Part shown: one piece after another, positions 61,605-64,000 of the stretch
Layout: each line of letters begins with the position of its first letter
How positions within the stretch are numbered: the stretch's first letter is position 1
NCBI RefSeq assembly: GCF_023101345.1
Contig: NZ_CP095848.1
Coordinates: 1,425,501 to 1,489,500, forward strand
Source: Hymenobacter sublimis
GTDB taxonomy: Bacteria > Bacteroidota > Bacteroidia > Cytophagales > Hymenobacteraceae
Direction: 5' to 3'
DNA length: 64,000 bases
Notes under the pieces: generated by a model
Told to the model about the DNA's origin: nothing
What the model saw: only the letters and a program-made list of their open reading frames with translations
Database searches by the model: none
Program-made: the position numbers and the translations under genes

Positions 61605-62915
61605 TTACGTGGTGACAGTTGGGGTAGGGGCCGCTTTGCCCAGCCACTCGGAAAGCAACCGTGCGGCCCGCTGTTGGCTATGACCTTCGTCGGGCGTGCC
61701 GAGGGTAGCGTTGTAGTAGGCCGCCCGGTGGTACAAATCAGCGGGTTTGTGCTGCTGGTAGCGCCGGAGCAGTGCCGAGAGTTCGGGCAGGGTGTGGGCA
61801 CGCTCCACGAGGCCGTGGGCGACATAGCCGTAATAATCCTCGGCCACGCCGTGGGTGCCAAAGCGGAAGTAGATACTGGCCAAGTTGAGCAGGGTAGCCT
61901 CCAGGTGAGTACTCGTGTCGGCGGCAATTAGAGCGTCGTGTTCGGCCAGAAACTCGAATACGGTTTGCTGGCGGGCATCGGAAAAATGGAGCTGCGGATA
62001 CTGACGGCGCAGAAAGGAAAAGTCGCGCGTGTCGCCGGGGTGGGGGCGCAAGGTGAAGATGAGACCCGAAAACTCACGCAGCAGGTGGTCTACCGCCGCC
62101 GCTACTGCTTCCGCGTCATCGAGGGTGTTGATGGCTATGGCTACCCGTTGCACGGTGGGGTTCTGGTTTTTACGCGCCAGAAACGCATCAGCCTTGGGCA
62201 TGCCCACTAGTTCGGTGCGCCCATAAACCGGACCGCACTGCCGGTATTTATCCAACGCATCCTGCCCTTCCAGCAGGCTAAAATCAAAACCCAACGGCGG
62301 GAAGTTGGTGCTTACGCTGGCGTGCTGCACGTAGGCCGTGGGCACGCCGCAAGCGCGGGCCGCCAGCAGCAGGGCCCGGGCGTCGTCGTTGTGGTCGTTG
62401 GCGAAGACGATGGCGCGGGGCCGGTAATGGCGCAGGGCCCGCACGTACACCTCGTAGTACCCAATGGCGTTGAAAATCAGGTCGAAAAAGCGCCACGCCC
62501 GCGGGCCTTCCGTGCGCTTCAACCCGTAGTACACCCCCAGAAATTGCCCGTAATACAGCAGTTTCCGCCGCAACGATAAGCGGTTTACTGCCTGGTTGTA
62601 ACGCCCAATCTGCTTGCTCTGACCCGCCACCAGCACGCTCCCCGGTAGGGCCTCCCGCAGGAAATGCAGGGAGTCATAGTTGTTCTGGCTGACCACGTAC
62701 AGCCACACGGCGCCGTGCAATTGCTCTGGGTTGCGCACCGGCCGAAACAGGTTGCCTACCAGCCGCAGGCCGGCGTATCCCAGCACCTTCGCCAGGCGCT
62801 TCCACGGACTGGCCGGGGAAATAGTCGCTAGCATATGCGGCGGCAGGGACGCAAACAGGTCGGTGAAACGCAGTTGCAGAATGTCGCGCAGGCGGGCAGT
62901 GGCGGAGTCGGGCAT
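61605..62915 (-). CDS. Surface glycan transferase-like protein (GT-B type)
   Basis: This protein of about 436 residues has the two Rossmann-like halves of GT-B or CDP-glycerol transferase-like proteins. YVQHASVSTNFPPLGFDFSLLEGQDALDKY lies in the middle, with TLRPHPGDTRDF and ADTSTHLEATLLNLASIYFRFG near the C-terminus. The HP..D and ADTSTHLEA elements recall capsule and sialic-acid-related transferases. It lies between the deacetylase-like and pseudaminic acid synthase genes. The donor and acceptor are unknown. ATG at 62915 (62924 also possible). Confidence 0.68.
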   Translation of the reverse strand: MPDSATARLRDILQLRFTDLFASLPPHMLATISPASPWKRLAKVLGYAGLRLVGNLFRPVRNPEQLHGAVWLYVVSQNNYDSLHFLREALPGSVLVAGQSKQIGRYNQAVNRLSLRRKLLYYGQFLGVYYGLKRTEGPRAWRFFDLIFNAIGYYEVYVRALRHYRPRAIVFANDHNDDARALLLAARACGVPTAYVQHASVSTNFPPLGFDFSLLEGQDALDKYRQCGPVYGRTELVGMPKADAFLARKNQNPTVQRVAIAINTLDDAEAVAAAVDHLLREFSGLIFTLRPHPGDTRDFSFLRRQYPQLHFSDARQQTVFEFLAEHDALIAADTSTHLEATLLNLASIYFRFGTHGVAEDYYGYVAHGLVERAHTLPELSALLRRYQQHKPADLYHRAAYYNATLGTPDEGHSQQRAARLLSEWLGKAAPTPTVTT

Positions 62916-62979
62916 GATGCACAAAAATAGCGCGCCACCCGGGAGCAGCGCGCCATCAGAAAGCTTGCGTTATGGAATA

Positions 62980-64000
62980 TTACAGGGCAGCCCAGGTGAG
63001 CGGGGTGCCGGCGCTCAGGTTTTGGCGGGCCGGCTTGCCCAAGAGCTGATCGTAGTAGCGCGGAGGCAGCCCGTCGCCGGGCCGCACCACCCGCAGGTTG
63101 TCCTTGGTGAACACCTCACCGCTGGCAATATCCTGGGCTACATACAAGGAGCGTTTGTAGAGGCGGCTTTTCTCCTCGGCCCGCTGCACGCCGTACTGCA
63201 CCTGGCCCAGGGCCTGCCAAGCGCGTTCCGTTTCGGTAACTAATTGGGCTACTTCTTCCGGCTCCAGGGAAAAAGCGGAGTCTACACCGCCATCGGCGCG
63301 GCGCAGGGTCACGTGCTTTTCTACCACGCACGCGCCCAGGGCCACGGCGGCCACGGCCGCGCCTACCCCCATGGTGTGGTCGGAGAGGCCCACCAGCGCA
63401 TCGGGGAAAAGCTGCTGGAAGTGGGGCAAGGTGCGCAGGTTGGTGTTCTGGGGCGTGGCGGGGTAGGTGCTTGTGCACTTCAGCAGCACTAGCTCGCGGC
63501 AACCAGCCTCGCGCAGCACCTGTACGGCCTCCGCTACCTCGGCCAGCTGACTAGCTCCGGTGCTCATAATCACGGGTTTGCCTGTGGCTGCTACCCGGCG
63601 GAGCAACGGCCAATCAGTATTCTCGAAGGAGGCAATTTTATATGCCGGCACGTCCAGGGTTTCCAGGAAATCGACGGCGGTTTCGTCGAAGGGCGAGCTG
63701 AAAGCCAGCATCCCGTGCTGCCGGGCCCGGTCGAACAGGGGCTTGTGCCACTCCCAGGGCGTGTGGGCTTCTTGGTAGAGCTCGTGCAGCTCCCGGCCGT
63801 ACCACAGGGAGTTGGGGTCGTCGATGCGGTAGGCGCCGGGCAGCGTCATAGTATCGGCGGTATAGGTCTGGAGCTTGATGGCGTGGGCACCGGCCGCCGC
63901 CATGGCATCCACAATAGCAAGGCCGCGGTTCAGGTCCTGGTTGTGGTTGCCGCTGAGTTCGGCAATAATAAGCGGCGGCTGATCGGGGCCAATGAGACGG
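62980..64000 (-). CDS. pseI: Pseudaminic acid synthase (NeuB family), N-terminus beyond the window
   Basis: The frame is open to the window edge, giving about 340 residues. It has IIAELSGNHNQDLNRGLAIVDAM, AIKLQTYTADTM, TPWEWHKPLFDRA, FSSPFDETAVDFLETL, PAYKIASFE, KPVIMSTGAS, VGLSDHTMG and VVEKHVTLRRADGGVDSAFSLEP. The C-terminal SAF domain ends at LTWAAL. These blocks fit pseudaminic acid synthase better than sialic acid synthase. It condenses an amino sugar with phosphoenolpyruvate to make a nonulosonic acid for surface glycans. Confidence 0.88.
   Translation of the reverse strand, partial: RLIGPDQPPLIIAELSGNHNQDLNRGLAIVDAMAAAGAHAIKLQTYTADTMTLPGAYRIDDPNSLWYGRELHELYQEAHTPWEWHKPLFDRARQHGMLAFSSPFDETAVDFLETLDVPAYKIASFENTDWPLLRRVAATGKPVIMSTGASQLAEVAEAVQVLREAGCRELVLLKCTSTYPATPQNTNLRTLPHFQQLFPDALVGLSDHTMGVGAAVAAVALGACVVEKHVTLRRADGGVDSAFSLEPEEVAQLVTETERAWQALGQVQYGVQRAEEKSRLYKRSLYVAQDIASGEVFTKDNLRVVRPGDGLPPRYYDQLLGKPARQNLSAGTPLTWAAL

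Overview
The window is a chromosomal piece of a GC-rich Bacteroidota (Cytophagales, most like Hymenobacter). The grounds are gliding genes (end of gldF, gldG, gldC), envelope families typical of the phylum (TonB receptor, AsmA-like, DUF2490, DUF4153), and Bacteroidota-type promoters (TTTG, about 20 nt, TAnnTTTG) ahead of many genes. I saw no insertion sequence, prophage, CRISPR array or tRNA.

Layout. 1-2139: end of gldF and gldG. 2439-7042: a clock-like locus, kaiC-kaiB-kaiB-histidine kinase, convergent with a BLUF blue-light sensor. 7323-15019: dnaN, gldC, dcd, hemL and envelope proteins. 15295-20912: a TetR regulator with a perfect palindrome upstream, then an ABC/HlyD/TolC export set whose ATPase domain lacks several catalytic residues. 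21215-33461: DUF1361, dgt, a large AsmA-like protein, DUF4153, guaA, SRP RNA and a transaldolase-like aldolase. 33573-41572: ftsE, a glycosyltransferase, a DegT aminotransferase and a sugar dehydrogenase, an M48 protease, lipoproteins and EcsC. 41868-43854: SAM riboswitch, short Cys-rich leader ORF and amino acid permease. 43934-58263 (minus strand): an assimilatory sulfate reduction cluster (cysH, cysD, cysN, cobA, cysJ, TonB receptor, DUF2490, cysI, siroheme synthase fused to a TSUP permease) preceded by a second SAM riboswitch and Cys-rich leader ORF. 58512-64000: surface glycan genes (flippase, deacetylase-like protein, transferase-like protein, pseudaminic acid synthase).

The most notable observation is the pair of sulfur leaders. 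Each has a Bacteroidota promoter and a SAM-I riboswitch with the same 11-bp P1 stem. Exactly 6 nt later a GTG-started ORF of 35 or 31 codons begins, ending in four or three consecutive Cys codons directly before the stop. A hairpin with a T-run follows 20-30 nt further on. This looks like a two-input switch, with a SAM riboswitch plus cysteine-dependent leader-peptide attenuation, governing sulfate assimilation and an amino acid transporter.

The intergenic regions also carry more than a dozen long inverted repeats (arms of about 23-40 bp) written in different sequence vocabularies. Several run into the ends of reading frames and mislead start-codon choice.
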